From positions 1 to 16,197 of the forward strand of contig QFQW01000085.1 of assembly GCA_003248755.1 (NCBI GenBank): DNA of 16,197 bases, in the 5' to 3' direction. A program made the translations under genes and the position numbers. The notes below the pieces were generated by a model. It made no database searches. It was not told the origin of the DNA and saw only the letters and a list, made by a program, of their open reading frames with translations. This document shows positions 1 to 8,000 of the stretch, piece after piece (within the stretch, counting starts at the first letter, position 1; every line of letters starts with the position of its first letter). This stretch comes from Chryseobacterium sp. (GTDB lineage Bacteria > Bacteroidota > Bacteroidia > Flavobacteriales > Weeksellaceae).

Positions 1-65
1 AAAGTGGTGGTCAATTTGCTCCAAAATCAGTGGTCAATTTATTCCGAAATGAGGTGGTCAATTTG
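1..65. mobile_element. IS21-family-like element end (right edge only)
   Basis: Three direct copies of GTGGTCAATTT start at positions 7, 30 and 54, that is 23 and 24 bases apart. IS21-family elements are known for several short repeats of this kind inside each end, used as transposase-binding sites, and Bacteroidota members have repeats much like this one. The element body would lie left of the window, and no transposase is visible here. The exact outer boundary cannot be fixed, but it is probably just after position 65, where a coding frame without a start codon takes over. The assignment rests on the repeat pattern alone. Confidence 0.6.
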
Positions 66-181
66 ACCGTTTTTTCCAATATGGTTTAACATTTAGTGTT
101 ATTAATACCCCAATTTTAGGACGAAGACCTAATGTTGATAATAATATTTATGCCAATTTACAAATAGAACTGAGGTCTATT

Positions 182-457
182 TTGAGTAGGAATGATAGTA
201 AAGAAGAAGGTTTAGTAGATACAATCTTAGAAGAAACCAATAAAATATTAGCCGGAACTTGGGATGATGTTGAAGAAGAGGGAGATAATAAGTTTATTAC
301 AGAAACTAATGAAGCAATACGTTTGGACCTTAATGATGGATTTGCTTACTTAGGGCAGGAAGATTATGGCTGGAGCGAACTTCCTAAAATTCCTCTTAAA
401 GATTTAAAAGCCATTTTAGAAGAATGGATTTCTTTTAGAAATTCTGTTTACGCATAA
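182..457 (+). CDS. Small acidic immunity-like protein, 5'-truncated remnant
   Basis: The coordinates use the first possible start (TTG at 182), but the same frame is open back to position 53. Protein-like sequence, including the segment INTPILGRRPNVDNN, begins near position 68, so the real gene started further upstream and has lost its 5' end to the IS21-like element. The product is small and acidic. It ends in a short strand followed by a helix (WSELPKIPLKDLKAILEEW), a layout often seen in small immunity proteins of polymorphic-toxin loci. I do not recognise the exact family. Its place directly before a toxin/immunity array supports a former immunity role. The remnant probably has no start signal of its own and is likely non-functional. 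Confidence 0.55.
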   Translation: MSRNDSKEEGLVDTILEETNKILAGTWDDVEEEGDNKFITETNEAIRLDLNDGFAYLGQEDYGWSELPKIPLKDLKAILEEWISFRNSVYA

Positions 458-471
458 TTAAAGATAAATCT

Positions 472-1311
472 TTGAACATTAAAAGAAATGATAATGTGAA
501 TATAAAATTGAGAGCAGGATTAACCTGCTTTCGTTTGTTTTATGGAGTAATCTTCATCGAGCTTGTAACAAAACCTTCGGGCATAAAATTTTATATTGAT
601 ATCAGAAGATTACCAAAGGATTCAATAGATATGTTTGAGATTGAAGATCTAGATGATGTTTTAAAAGGAGTTCTACCCAAAACCGACCATCTAGACGTCT
701 TGAGAGAAAAAAATAAGTTAAGTTGGAGTAAGACGATAAAAAATTTTCCAATTAAAATTGAAAATGCTTTTATAAATAAAATCCAACTCAAAAATCTTTA
801 TCAAAGGCATTTTGATCTTTTCAATGGTATTTCTAAAAATATCTTTGGTGCATTTAAAGGTAGTAATAGGCTATATGTAAAGATTAGTTGTTATCAGGGA
901 AGTAATCTTGTTGAACCAACAATATTAGAGAACTATATATCAGGATTTAAAAATCAAATAGATAAAATTTATAATGCTGTTCCTTCACTTAAGAATCAAT
1001 ATAAATTTGTTGATATTGATAATTACGAAAAATTTAAACTGTTTGCAAAAAATGCTTACGATAATAAAGGAAGACCAAGATTTAATGAAACTGAAGTTAA
1101 AATGCTTTATAATTTTATTAATAACCATTATCATAAAGGTGATAGATTTGTTATAGAAATGGAATCAGTTTTATATACTTGTAAAAACTGTCAAAAATAT
1201 TTACAGTCAGTACAAAATGTTGCTAAAAATCAGGGCAAAATTATTGAATTTAAATTTGTTTCACATCCGGAGGCTGAGTCTTTAACAGTAGTTGAGCAGC
1301 TAATTAAATAA
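472..1311 (+). CDS. Polymorphic toxin C-terminal piece, deaminase-like tip (module 1)
   Basis: The last ~100 residues match the end of the module 2 toxin without gaps. From the shared RPR motif onward, about 36 of 78 positions are identical by eye. The block contains an acidic-T-E motif on a helix (residues 206-208, ETE), a beta segment, then CKNC (C237 and C240) opening a second helix. This order fits the zinc-dependent deaminase fold ([H/C/D]xE ... CxxC) used by many nucleic-acid-deaminating toxin tips, and the adjacent SUKH immunity gene supports a nucleic-acid-targeting toxin. In the catalytic-type motif the first residue is E here but D in the paralogue. The start is doubtful: TTG at 472 is the first start codon in a frame open from 439, and the first in-frame ATG is at residue 54. 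It looks like a tip cut from a larger protein. A CxxC thioredoxin-like or zinc-binding domain is the alternative reading. Confidence 0.6.
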   Translation: MNIKRNDNVNIKLRAGLTCFRLFYGVIFIELVTKPSGIKFYIDIRRLPKDSIDMFEIEDLDDVLKGVLPKTDHLDVLREKNKLSWSKTIKNFPIKIENAFINKIQLKNLYQRHFDLFNGISKNIFGAFKGSNRLYVKISCYQGSNLVEPTILENYISGFKNQIDKIYNAVPSLKNQYKFVDIDNYEKFKLFAKNAYDNKGRPRFNETEVKMLYNFINNHYHKGDRFVIEMESVLYTCKNCQKYLQSVQNVAKNQGKIIEFKFVSHPEAESLTVVEQLIK

Positions 1312-1318
1312 TATAGAT

Positions 1319-1795
1319 ATGAATATAGAAATCTTAAAATACCTACAACAATATACAAAAAAACCAAATAGTAAAGCTGGTTTACAAAATGTAGGAATAT
1401 CAATTCAAGATATTACACTTTTAGAGTCGCAGTATAATAACGGTAGTAAATTTCCTAAGGCTTTAAAAGAATTATTGTTTTTAGCAGGCAAGTTTTGTTA
1501 TATATTAGATTATAACATTTTCGAAACTCAGCAAGAACTTCAGAATACAGTTCGGGACTGGCTTTCTGAAAATAATTTATCAATTAGTAGACCTTTTTTT
1601 GCTATAGATGCATATAGTTATGGTGAGTCATTCTTATTTATTTATTTGGATGAAGGAGATGATCCCATAGTAAGACAAGCATATTTGTTTCCAAGAAAAG
1701 ATATGACGTTTATCACTAATCTCTTAGGGCAATCTCTTTCCGCATATATTAGCGGACAAATCGATGATGTTAAACAAGGCATAAATCCTTTTTAA
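1319..1795 (+). CDS. SUKH (SMI1/KNR4-like) immunity protein, module 1
   Basis: This 158-residue protein starts with ATG 7 bases after the toxin stop, the usual tight toxin-immunity spacing. A helix with FPKALKELLFLAG (about residues 45-57) corresponds to the characteristic SUKH segment (P..l..lL...G). It is followed by strands with SRPFFAID and FLFIYLDEGDDP. SUKH proteins are known immunity factors that bind and neutralise secreted nucleic-acid-directed toxins, including deaminases and nucleases. Its predicted partner is the deaminase-like tip just upstream. It is homologous to the protein at 3790-4254: 44 of 74 positions are identical over the core, and both end in NPF. It is cytosolic, with no signal peptide or membrane segment. 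Confidence 0.75.
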   Translation: MNIEILKYLQQYTKKPNSKAGLQNVGISIQDITLLESQYNNGSKFPKALKELLFLAGKFCYILDYNIFETQQELQNTVRDWLSENNLSISRPFFAIDAYSYGESFLFIYLDEGDDPIVRQAYLFPRKDMTFITNLLGQSLSAYISGQIDDVKQGINPF

Positions 1796-1924
1796 TGTTG
1801 CTGTTTTTATAAAAGACTACATAAATTTAATCTTTATATAGCGCTTGAATTTGGAACAATCTAACAAGGATTGATAGTTGGAAAATGAGATACGAGAATT
1901 ATAGCCTCTATTGAAAAAAAATAT

Positions 1925-3094
1925 TTGCCTTCAAAAATTGATTCTGAAAGGATAATATCTTCCTATCAGTTCATTGATGTGGAAAAGACGATAAATGCCA
2001 ATCAGGAAGTTATAAATACAACAGCACACGTAAGTAATAATTCAACATTTCCCACTAAAGTAGAGTTTCATTTATTTCAGCCTATTGCTTTGACAGGCTA
2101 TAAAGTTGAAGAAGAGCTAGAACCTACATTTCCTCAAAAGCCTTATGTTCCGGCATTTTTATGGTATTATTCGGAAGAATTCAGTCGTTTAAAGGATTTT
2201 AACTCCTCAATTTCTTTTGCTATTGACGTCACTATAGAAGTTGGTTTGTTCTTTTTGACCGGTGGTGTTTCTGCTATAGCAGAACTAAGATACCTCCGTT
2301 ATGCTTCAGATTTGGCGAAAGCAATAAGGGCTGGAGCTGGAACAATTGAGTATTCGGTTTTAGTAGTAAAAGGAATTGGAGCTTTAGGACAAACTGTAAC
2401 TGTGGGTAGCGCAGTTTGCGAAAGATATTATGATCTTTTGATAAAAATACACGATCCAAACAATGATTATACAGCAGAAGAAAAAGAATATTTCGAATAT
2501 TTACATAAATTTTTTCTTAACCTGACATTAATTAGCGCAGGGGTAACTGTTGCATTAGAATATGGGGTTAGGAAATATGCAATAAAACTGACACAAGATA
2601 CTGTTAAATTTGGTAAGCTTGACACAAAAATACAAAATCTCGTAGGAGAGATTGCAGGAATGGATACGGCAATTCTAAATGCTTTTAGAGACAGCAAGCT
2701 TACCAATAAACCCAAAATACTTGCAAAATTTGATTCTCCGGATTGGAGCATTATCAAGCGTAAAAAATTCTATGAAGATTTTAAAATACTAAATGAAACA
2801 GATTTATTAAAGCTAAATGATGATATTGCCTTGGCAAACTGGGAAAATCTTTTGCAAAGTAACGTTGCTGACAGAGCAATTGTAAGTATAGTTACAAATA
2901 CAAAAAAGACAAATGATATTATTAAATATTACAACGAATATCTTTTTAGGTTAAAATTAAGTGACCTGACTATCACAAGACGAAGCAAGTTTTTTGATGA
3001 ATTTGTTCCTATTATTGAAAATAATAACGCTTATACAAAAGCAACTCAAAAGCCGAACAGTAGATTTAGTTTTGGAACATCAAAAAGAACTTAA
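1925..3094 (+). CDS. Polymorphic toxin middle region (pre-toxin), frameshifted from its tip
   Basis: The frame is open from 1889 but has no ATG near its start; TTG at 1925 is only the first possible start. The product begins with a short beta-rich stretch. A hydrophobic, glycine- and alanine-rich region (about residues 99-165, including LFFLTGGVSAIAELR and VVKGIGALGQTV) and another hydrophobic segment (about 195-215) follow, and then a charged helical region. Such hydrophobic blocks before the toxic tip are typical of Bacteroidota polymorphic toxins and may act as linkers or in membrane passage (inference). The frame ends at 3094 with a low-quality tail, while the coherent continuation is in the +1 frame, so this and the entry at 2994-3785 are one broken gene. 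No delivery domain such as an Rhs, VgrG or T9SS signal is visible. Confidence 0.55.
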   Translation: MPSKIDSERIISSYQFIDVEKTINANQEVINTTAHVSNNSTFPTKVEFHLFQPIALTGYKVEEELEPTFPQKPYVPAFLWYYSEEFSRLKDFNSSISFAIDVTIEVGLFFLTGGVSAIAELRYLRYASDLAKAIRAGAGTIEYSVLVVKGIGALGQTVTVGSAVCERYYDLLIKIHDPNNDYTAEEKEYFEYLHKFFLNLTLISAGVTVALEYGVRKYAIKLTQDTVKFGKLDTKIQNLVGEIAGMDTAILNAFRDSKLTNKPKILAKFDSPDWSIIKRKKFYEDFKILNETDLLKLNDDIALANWENLLQSNVADRAIVSIVTNTKKTNDIIKYYNEYLFRLKLSDLTITRRSKFFDEFVPIIENNNAYTKATQKPNSRFSFGTSKRT

Positions 3095-3785
3095 AAAGAT
3101 ATACAAAGATGCCTTAGATGATTTGGATTTAGTTGATAATATAAAATCTAACATGAATGAAGATTTTATAGATTTGTTAATTATTAAGACAAAGACTCTA
3201 CCTAATGAAGTAAAACTTAAATACCTAAGAGAAATTGAGAATGAAGTCATTTCAATTCAGAGGTTGAGATCATTGCAAGAAGGTACTGGATTCGGTGACT
3301 TTGTAAATGCGTTAACAGCTGAGCAAAGAAAAATTTTTGAAGGCTCTAACAAGTTAGTTTCGAATACGGAAGTGTATAATAATAACTTATTAGTTGGATC
3401 GTATCAGAAAAAGTTTATTTCGGGGAGAGAAGGAATAATCAAGAATAAACTTTTTGGAGGGAATATTCCAATTGAAATTACTGAACCAGATTATATTAAT
3501 TTCAATATTTTTAAAAGAAAAGCATATGATTTTCTTAAAAAAAGACCAAGAGAAAATGACACAGAATTAAAATATGTTTATGACCTTGTTAAAAATCATT
3601 GGAGATCAGGGAATAGATTTGTAATAAAAATAGAATCAACTTTTTATACTTGTCAGAGTTGTCAGGGATATTTGGCATATTTAAAAGAATTAGCAAAATT
3701 ACATGGAAAGACAGTTGAAATTAAGGTTATAGCGCATCCAGAAGTAGAAGGAACAGCAGAGATAATACAATTACTAAATAAATAA
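2994..3785 (+). CDS. Deaminase-like toxin tip, downstream half of frameshifted gene (module 2)
   Basis: This is the C-terminal half of the gene starting near 1889. The ATG at 2994 lies inside the out-of-frame overlap, and convincing protein sequence begins near 3063 (VDLVLEHQKELKK). After a helical linker the last ~100 residues form the tip, with DTE at residues 189-191, then a beta segment (RFVIKIEST), then CQSC (C220 and C223) on a helix, and a strand with IKVIAHPE. This is the [H/C/D]xE ... CxxC layout of zinc-dependent deaminase-fold toxins. The tip aligns without gaps to the module 1 tip and keeps the D that module 1 has changed to E. A SUKH gene starts 4 bases after its stop. Whether a product is made depends on the frameshift being an error, being bypassed, or internal initiation. 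Confidence 0.6.
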   Translation: MMNLFLLLKIITLIQKQLKSRTVDLVLEHQKELKKIYKDALDDLDLVDNIKSNMNEDFIDLLIIKTKTLPNEVKLKYLREIENEVISIQRLRSLQEGTGFGDFVNALTAEQRKIFEGSNKLVSNTEVYNNNLLVGSYQKKFISGREGIIKNKLFGGNIPIEITEPDYINFNIFKRKAYDFLKKRPRENDTELKYVYDLVKNHWRSGNRFVIKIESTFYTCQSCQGYLAYLKELAKLHGKTVEIKVIAHPEVEGTAEIIQLLNK

Positions 3786-3789
3786 TCTA

Positions 3790-4254
3790 ATGAATATAAC
3801 ATATTTGAAAAAATTAGAACAAAATCCTAATAAGCATTCTTGGAGTAATAAATCACTTACAATCTCAGAGATTCAACAATTAGAAGTAGAATATAATGCT
3901 GGAGTTGTTTTTCCTCAAGCACTTAGAGAATTACTTTTTTTAGCGGGAAAATACTGCATAGTATTGGATTATGGTTTAAAAAAATCTCAACAAGAATTGC
4001 AAAATTTTGTTAGAGCTATGATGGACGACGAAAATAAAACGATTAGTAGACCTTTTTTTGCAATAGATATTTATAATGCTTATGACCAGTTTATTTTTGT
4101 ATACTTAGATGAAGGCAATAATCCTCCAGTATACGGTGCACAATATGAAGAAACTAGTGATAGACCAAATTGGATTATAGATGTAGACACCTCTCTTTCA
4201 AACTATATAAACTCTCTTGTTGACAGAGTTAAAAAAGGAGAAAATCCTTTCTAA
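3790..4254 (+). CDS. SUKH (SMI1/KNR4-like) immunity protein, module 2
   Basis: This 154-residue paralogue of the protein at 1319-1795 keeps the same landmarks: FPQALRELLFLAGKYC (about residues 40-55), QQELQNFVR, SRPFFAID, VYLDEGNNP and a terminal NPF. It should be a cytosolic immunity factor that binds the deaminase-like tip encoded just upstream. The ATG is 4 bases after the toxin stop, which suggests coupled translation. Its core is closer to its paralogue (about 60%) than the two toxin tips are to each other (about 46%), so the duplicate pairs have diverged without losing the shared scaffold. The middle region after the LDEG motif is the most divergent part and is a candidate for specificity. 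Confidence 0.75.
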   Translation: MNITYLKKLEQNPNKHSWSNKSLTISEIQQLEVEYNAGVVFPQALRELLFLAGKYCIVLDYGLKKSQQELQNFVRAMMDDENKTISRPFFAIDIYNAYDQFIFVYLDEGNNPPVYGAQYEETSDRPNWIIDVDTSLSNYINSLVDRVKKGENPF

Positions 4255-4258
4255 GTTA

Positions 4259-4891
4259 ATGGAAGAAAAATTTAATAGTTTATTTAAAGAATTTTTAAAT
4301 ACACGAAATAATAATTTTACGACAGTTAACACAGCAAGTATCCTTCTATTTAAAGAATATTTAAAAAGAATGAGATTGTGGTATGAAAAATTAGATCTTT
4401 TAGACCGATGGTTCTATATATATAGATTGGATGATGGACATAATATATTAAAATTGTTCGCTCCCGAATTACTAAATAATATTAAAACTTTAGATGATTT
4501 TAAAAATCAATATTATAACGGATTATATACAACTTCGTTACGGAATGAATTGAATGTTTCTATACTATATGGATATTTATGCTGGGAATTATTTAAGGAT
4601 TATCCACAATTAGATGAGTTTAGAAATTTAGTCGACCCTTATGAACCAGTAATAAAAATACTACAACGAGGAAACAATATCAGACGTGGAGAAATGAAGA
4701 CAATAGAAATTGACAACCAAATTGTTTTTAATGATTTCGATTTTGAAAAAGTTTATTTGCCATCGTTTAATGATGAGTTTTTAGATTTTGTAAACAACAA
4801 ATCTGCTAGATTAGCTGATAGTGGTATTCCTAATCCTGAACGAGTTGATGAACTTTGGGAAGAATTTCAAAAGGATAATGGAAATAAGTAA
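4259..4891 (+). CDS. Unrecognised protein, candidate orphan immunity gene
   Basis: I chose the ATG at 4259, 4 bases after the SUKH stop; an upstream TTG at 4217 would overlap that gene and adds an unlikely lysine-rich leader. The product is 210 residues, with no signal peptide or membrane segment. The first two thirds look helical and rich in aromatics (LWYEKLDLLDRWFYIYRLDD, YGYLCWELFKDYP). The last third has short strands (MKTIEIDNQIVFNDFDFEKV), and it ends in NPERVDELWEEFQK. I do not recognise the family. Its position as the last gene after two toxin/immunity pairs, tight spacing, size and soluble acidic character suggest an immunity protein whose toxin has been lost, or a second immunity factor for module 2. 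That role is inference from context. Confidence 0.6.
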   Translation: MEEKFNSLFKEFLNTRNNNFTTVNTASILLFKEYLKRMRLWYEKLDLLDRWFYIYRLDDGHNILKLFAPELLNNIKTLDDFKNQYYNGLYTTSLRNELNVSILYGYLCWELFKDYPQLDEFRNLVDPYEPVIKILQRGNNIRRGEMKTIEIDNQIVFNDFDFEKVYLPSFNDEFLDFVNNKSARLADSGIPNPERVDELWEEFQKDNGNK

Positions 4892-4985
4892 ATGGCTATT
4901 TCTACACACATTGAAGATTAAATGGAAAATTTAAAAAACAGGTAAAAATACGTATTGTTTACTTCGGATTAAACAACCAACTTTG

Positions 4986-5015
4986 AAACAGATCAAACTA
5001 ATGATCTGTTTTTTT
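4986..5015 (+). terminator. Rho-independent terminator after the immunity array
   Basis: A perfect 10-base stem (AAACAGATCA paired with TGATCTGTTT) encloses a 6-base loop and ends in a run of seven T. It lies about 95 bases after the last immunity gene and before the giant operon, so it should separate the two transcription units. Confidence 0.85.
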
Positions 5016-5020
5016 ATGAC

Positions 5021-5050
5021 TTGAAATGAAGGTCGTTTATTTTATAATCC
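5021..5050 (+). promoter_or_regulatory. Candidate Bacteroidota-type promoter for the giant-gene operon
   Basis: TTG at 5021-5023 is followed by exactly 19 bases and then TATAATCC at 5043-5050. The known Bacteroidota sigma-ABfr consensus is TTG, about 19 bases, then TAnnTTTG; the second box here matches TA..T but not the final TTG. It lies just after the terminator and 19 bases before the ATG at 5070, giving a short, A-rich leader without a Shine-Dalgarno site, as is usual in this phylum. Confidence 0.5.
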
Positions 5051-5069
5051 CGAACACAAAATAGAACAT

Positions 5070-8000
5070 ATGTCTAATCAGCCACCAGCCAAAAGATACT
5101 ATCCTAGGATTTCATCCGTGATCTCAGAAAATGATATCCCGGATATTTTAGGTTTTATAAAAACAGGAATTATCAATCTTCTGGATAATATATACTTCAA
5201 AGATTTGCAATATGATAAGAGTCCAAAAGGAGATTCTGCATTTTACAGCCTTTCCGTTGTATCACCAAAAAGAATTGATATAGAAATTCCCGGAACAGGT
5301 ATTTTTCTGGTCCTTAACCCAGATTTAATTGATGATGGAATATCTGCGTTTCCGGTGACGATAGAATATCAGTGGAAGATATTAGCATATCTACGTTCTT
5401 TCAGTGTTGGGAACTTTTCTTTTGATCCTCAACAGATCTTTGAAGTTGCCCTTCGAGTACTAAATGTATCAGAAGAACAGGCAATTGCCCATTTCATCAA
5501 TGTTTATGTACAGCCGATCAATGATAGTACAAGCTCATTACAACAATTTGTCAATGATCTTAATGAATTGTATCCAGACTGGAATCTTCCTGTTCCAACA
5601 GGGCAGACACAACTGGCAAGTATAGTAACTCAGATTTATTCCAAATCGGGAAAATATGCATCTTTAGTTGCTTTTTCTGCTTATTTACTAAGTAATGATC
5701 TTCAGGAAACTGCTGCCAAAGTGAAAAGCTTTTTTCAATCTTTTATCCCTCAGGATATTGATGAGTATATCAAAGATATTATCATTCCAAAATTCCGAGC
5801 AACATTATTGCTTTCTGCCGGAATAGAATTTCCCAGAAATATTTTAGTCCCTGTTGATCGCGTTACTCATTTACCTATTGAAGGCGAAAAAGTTACGCTG
5901 ACTTTTGCCGAAGCCTTATTTTATGCCGATACGGAGAAAGGTTTTGGTTATAATATGGATTTGGTTCTCAGTACCAACAATCCTGCACAAATTGGTAATA
6001 CCGGATTAATTGTTGATATCAACAATCTTAAGATCGATCTCAGCAAAACAGAAAATATTGCAGAAGCTGATGCGGACGGAAGACCAAAAGAATTCATGGG
6101 TGTGTATGTGGAGTATGCAGAGATCTTTCTTCCGAAAAAATGGTTCAAAAAAAGTAATAACAATACCACCAACCAAACCATCGGTATCTCCGCAAACCAC
6201 TTATTGGCAGGTACAGGAGGAATCTCGGGTAATATTACCATTGGAGCAACTTATAACACAGGGAGTGATGGGAAAACTGTAGTAGATTATTTTTCAAAGT
6301 ACTTCGATATTGATTATGAAAATGGTTTAAAAGCTTATTCTCTTGAAAATACAGAACCTGTATCAATACCAGATTACCATAATCTATTAACCTTTATTAA
6401 TGGACTAGAGTATCCTTCACAGCTTAAATTTCAATTTCCAATACAATTAATTGTAAAATCGTCTGGAGAACAGAAAATTATAAAATCAGAAACAGAATAC
6501 TATAATTTTCTGAAAACACTAGTTATTGACCCAAATGAATTTGTTTGGTTTGACTTAGGAAATCACGAAAATGGAGATGATAAGAAACCATGGCGATTAG
6601 GATTTAAAAAATTTGATATCGATTTTCATCAGAGTAAAGTGGTGCATTCCTCATTACATGCAGCGCTGGAAGTTCCAAAATTCAGAAAAGTAGGAACACC
6701 GTCAAATGATAATAATCCTTTACAAATAGATCTTCTCGGTGAATGGGAAAGTAAAGAGAACTTTAAACTTACTGCCAATTTTTTAGGAAATCCTGATGCA
6801 GTATCGTGGACGTTATTTGATTATGTTACGCTTACACTTCAAACAGCAGAGCTAGGAAGCAAAGATGGCAAATTCTTTATAGGAGCTGACACTAAACTAA
6901 AATTCCCGGAAAGTGGTGCTACTGCTTTATTTAAAGGAAAAGAAATAGATCTCCCAGCAATCAGAATCTACAGTAATGGGCGTTTTGAGATTGCTGGCGG
7001 AATTGGATTTATCCCAGTAAATATCACTTTACCATTAGGACCTGTTTCAATGTCTGTTACAGGGATACATTTAGGTTCTGTGCAAAAAGAATTTAATAAT
7101 AAAATTCGAAATTATAATTATATAGGTTTTGATGGCTCTATAAGTGTAGATCCGGGTGGTATCGAAGTAAGAGGAAATGGTATAAAATATTATTACACGG
7201 TCGATAACAATGATGATGGCAATGGAGGAGTTGGTGATAGTTTCCTTCATATTTCAACATTGGAAGTAGATCTTGTAATCCCTGGTTCTGTAAGCGAATC
7301 ACAAGCAGTGGCAATTATCAAAGGATCTTTGACTCTTCCAGAACCGGGTATTTCTGATGAGTTTGCCGGAAGTGTAAGTGTAAAGCTTCCTCAGGCTAAT
7401 ATAGCAGGAGAAGCGGCTTTGAGACTTAACCCTAAACAAAAATCATTTTTAGTAACTGCTTCAGTAGAGTTTCCTGCACCACTTATTCCTCTTGGGCCTG
7501 TAGGAATATATGGTTTTGCAGGCCTGATAGGTAAAAAATATGTTGCAGACAAAAAAGCGGTTTTTCCTAACGATTCTGACCAGAAAACATGGTATGATTA
7601 TTATATGGCTCCTCAACAGGGGATTGATGTTACCAAATTTATAGGTCCGCCCCAAACCAATGATTACAGTAACCCTTTTTCAGCAGGATTAGGAGTATCG
7701 CTTGCATCAATGGACGGGGGAAGAATTATGTCTCTCAGGGCAATGATGCTTCTCTCTTTGCCTAATATGTTTGTGATAGATGCCGGCTTGGCTCTTCTTA
7801 CAGAAAGATTAGGTCTTAAGGATGGTAGAACAGCTTCTTTTTATGCCTTTATCATTATTGGGGACAATTCTCTGGAATTCGGAGCGGGAGCCAATTATCA
7901 GCTTAATAACTCAAAGGGATGGTTCATTGAAATTAAAGCTGAAATACAAGCTGGTTTCTTCTTCAAAAATCAACGGCCTTGGTATATTAATTTCGGAACA

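Noticed and set aside
1..65. Three spaced repeats as a small CRISPR array
   Set aside because: The repeat is only 11 bases with 12-13-base gaps, far too short for CRISPR, and it matches the known layout of IS21-family ends.
591..791. Minus-strand open frame inside the module 1 toxin gene
   Set aside because: It is fully covered by a better-supported + strand gene, has low-complexity composition and no start context, and is a shadow frame.
4217..4258. Upstream TTG start for the gene ending at 4891
   Set aside because: It would overlap the SUKH gene and add a lysine-rich leader that simply re-reads SUKH codons; ATG at 4259 is a better start.
4892..4921. Nine-codon frame after the immunity array as a leader peptide
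   Set aside because: It is very short, has no clear ribosome site, and is followed by a simple terminator with no alternative hairpin typical of attenuation.
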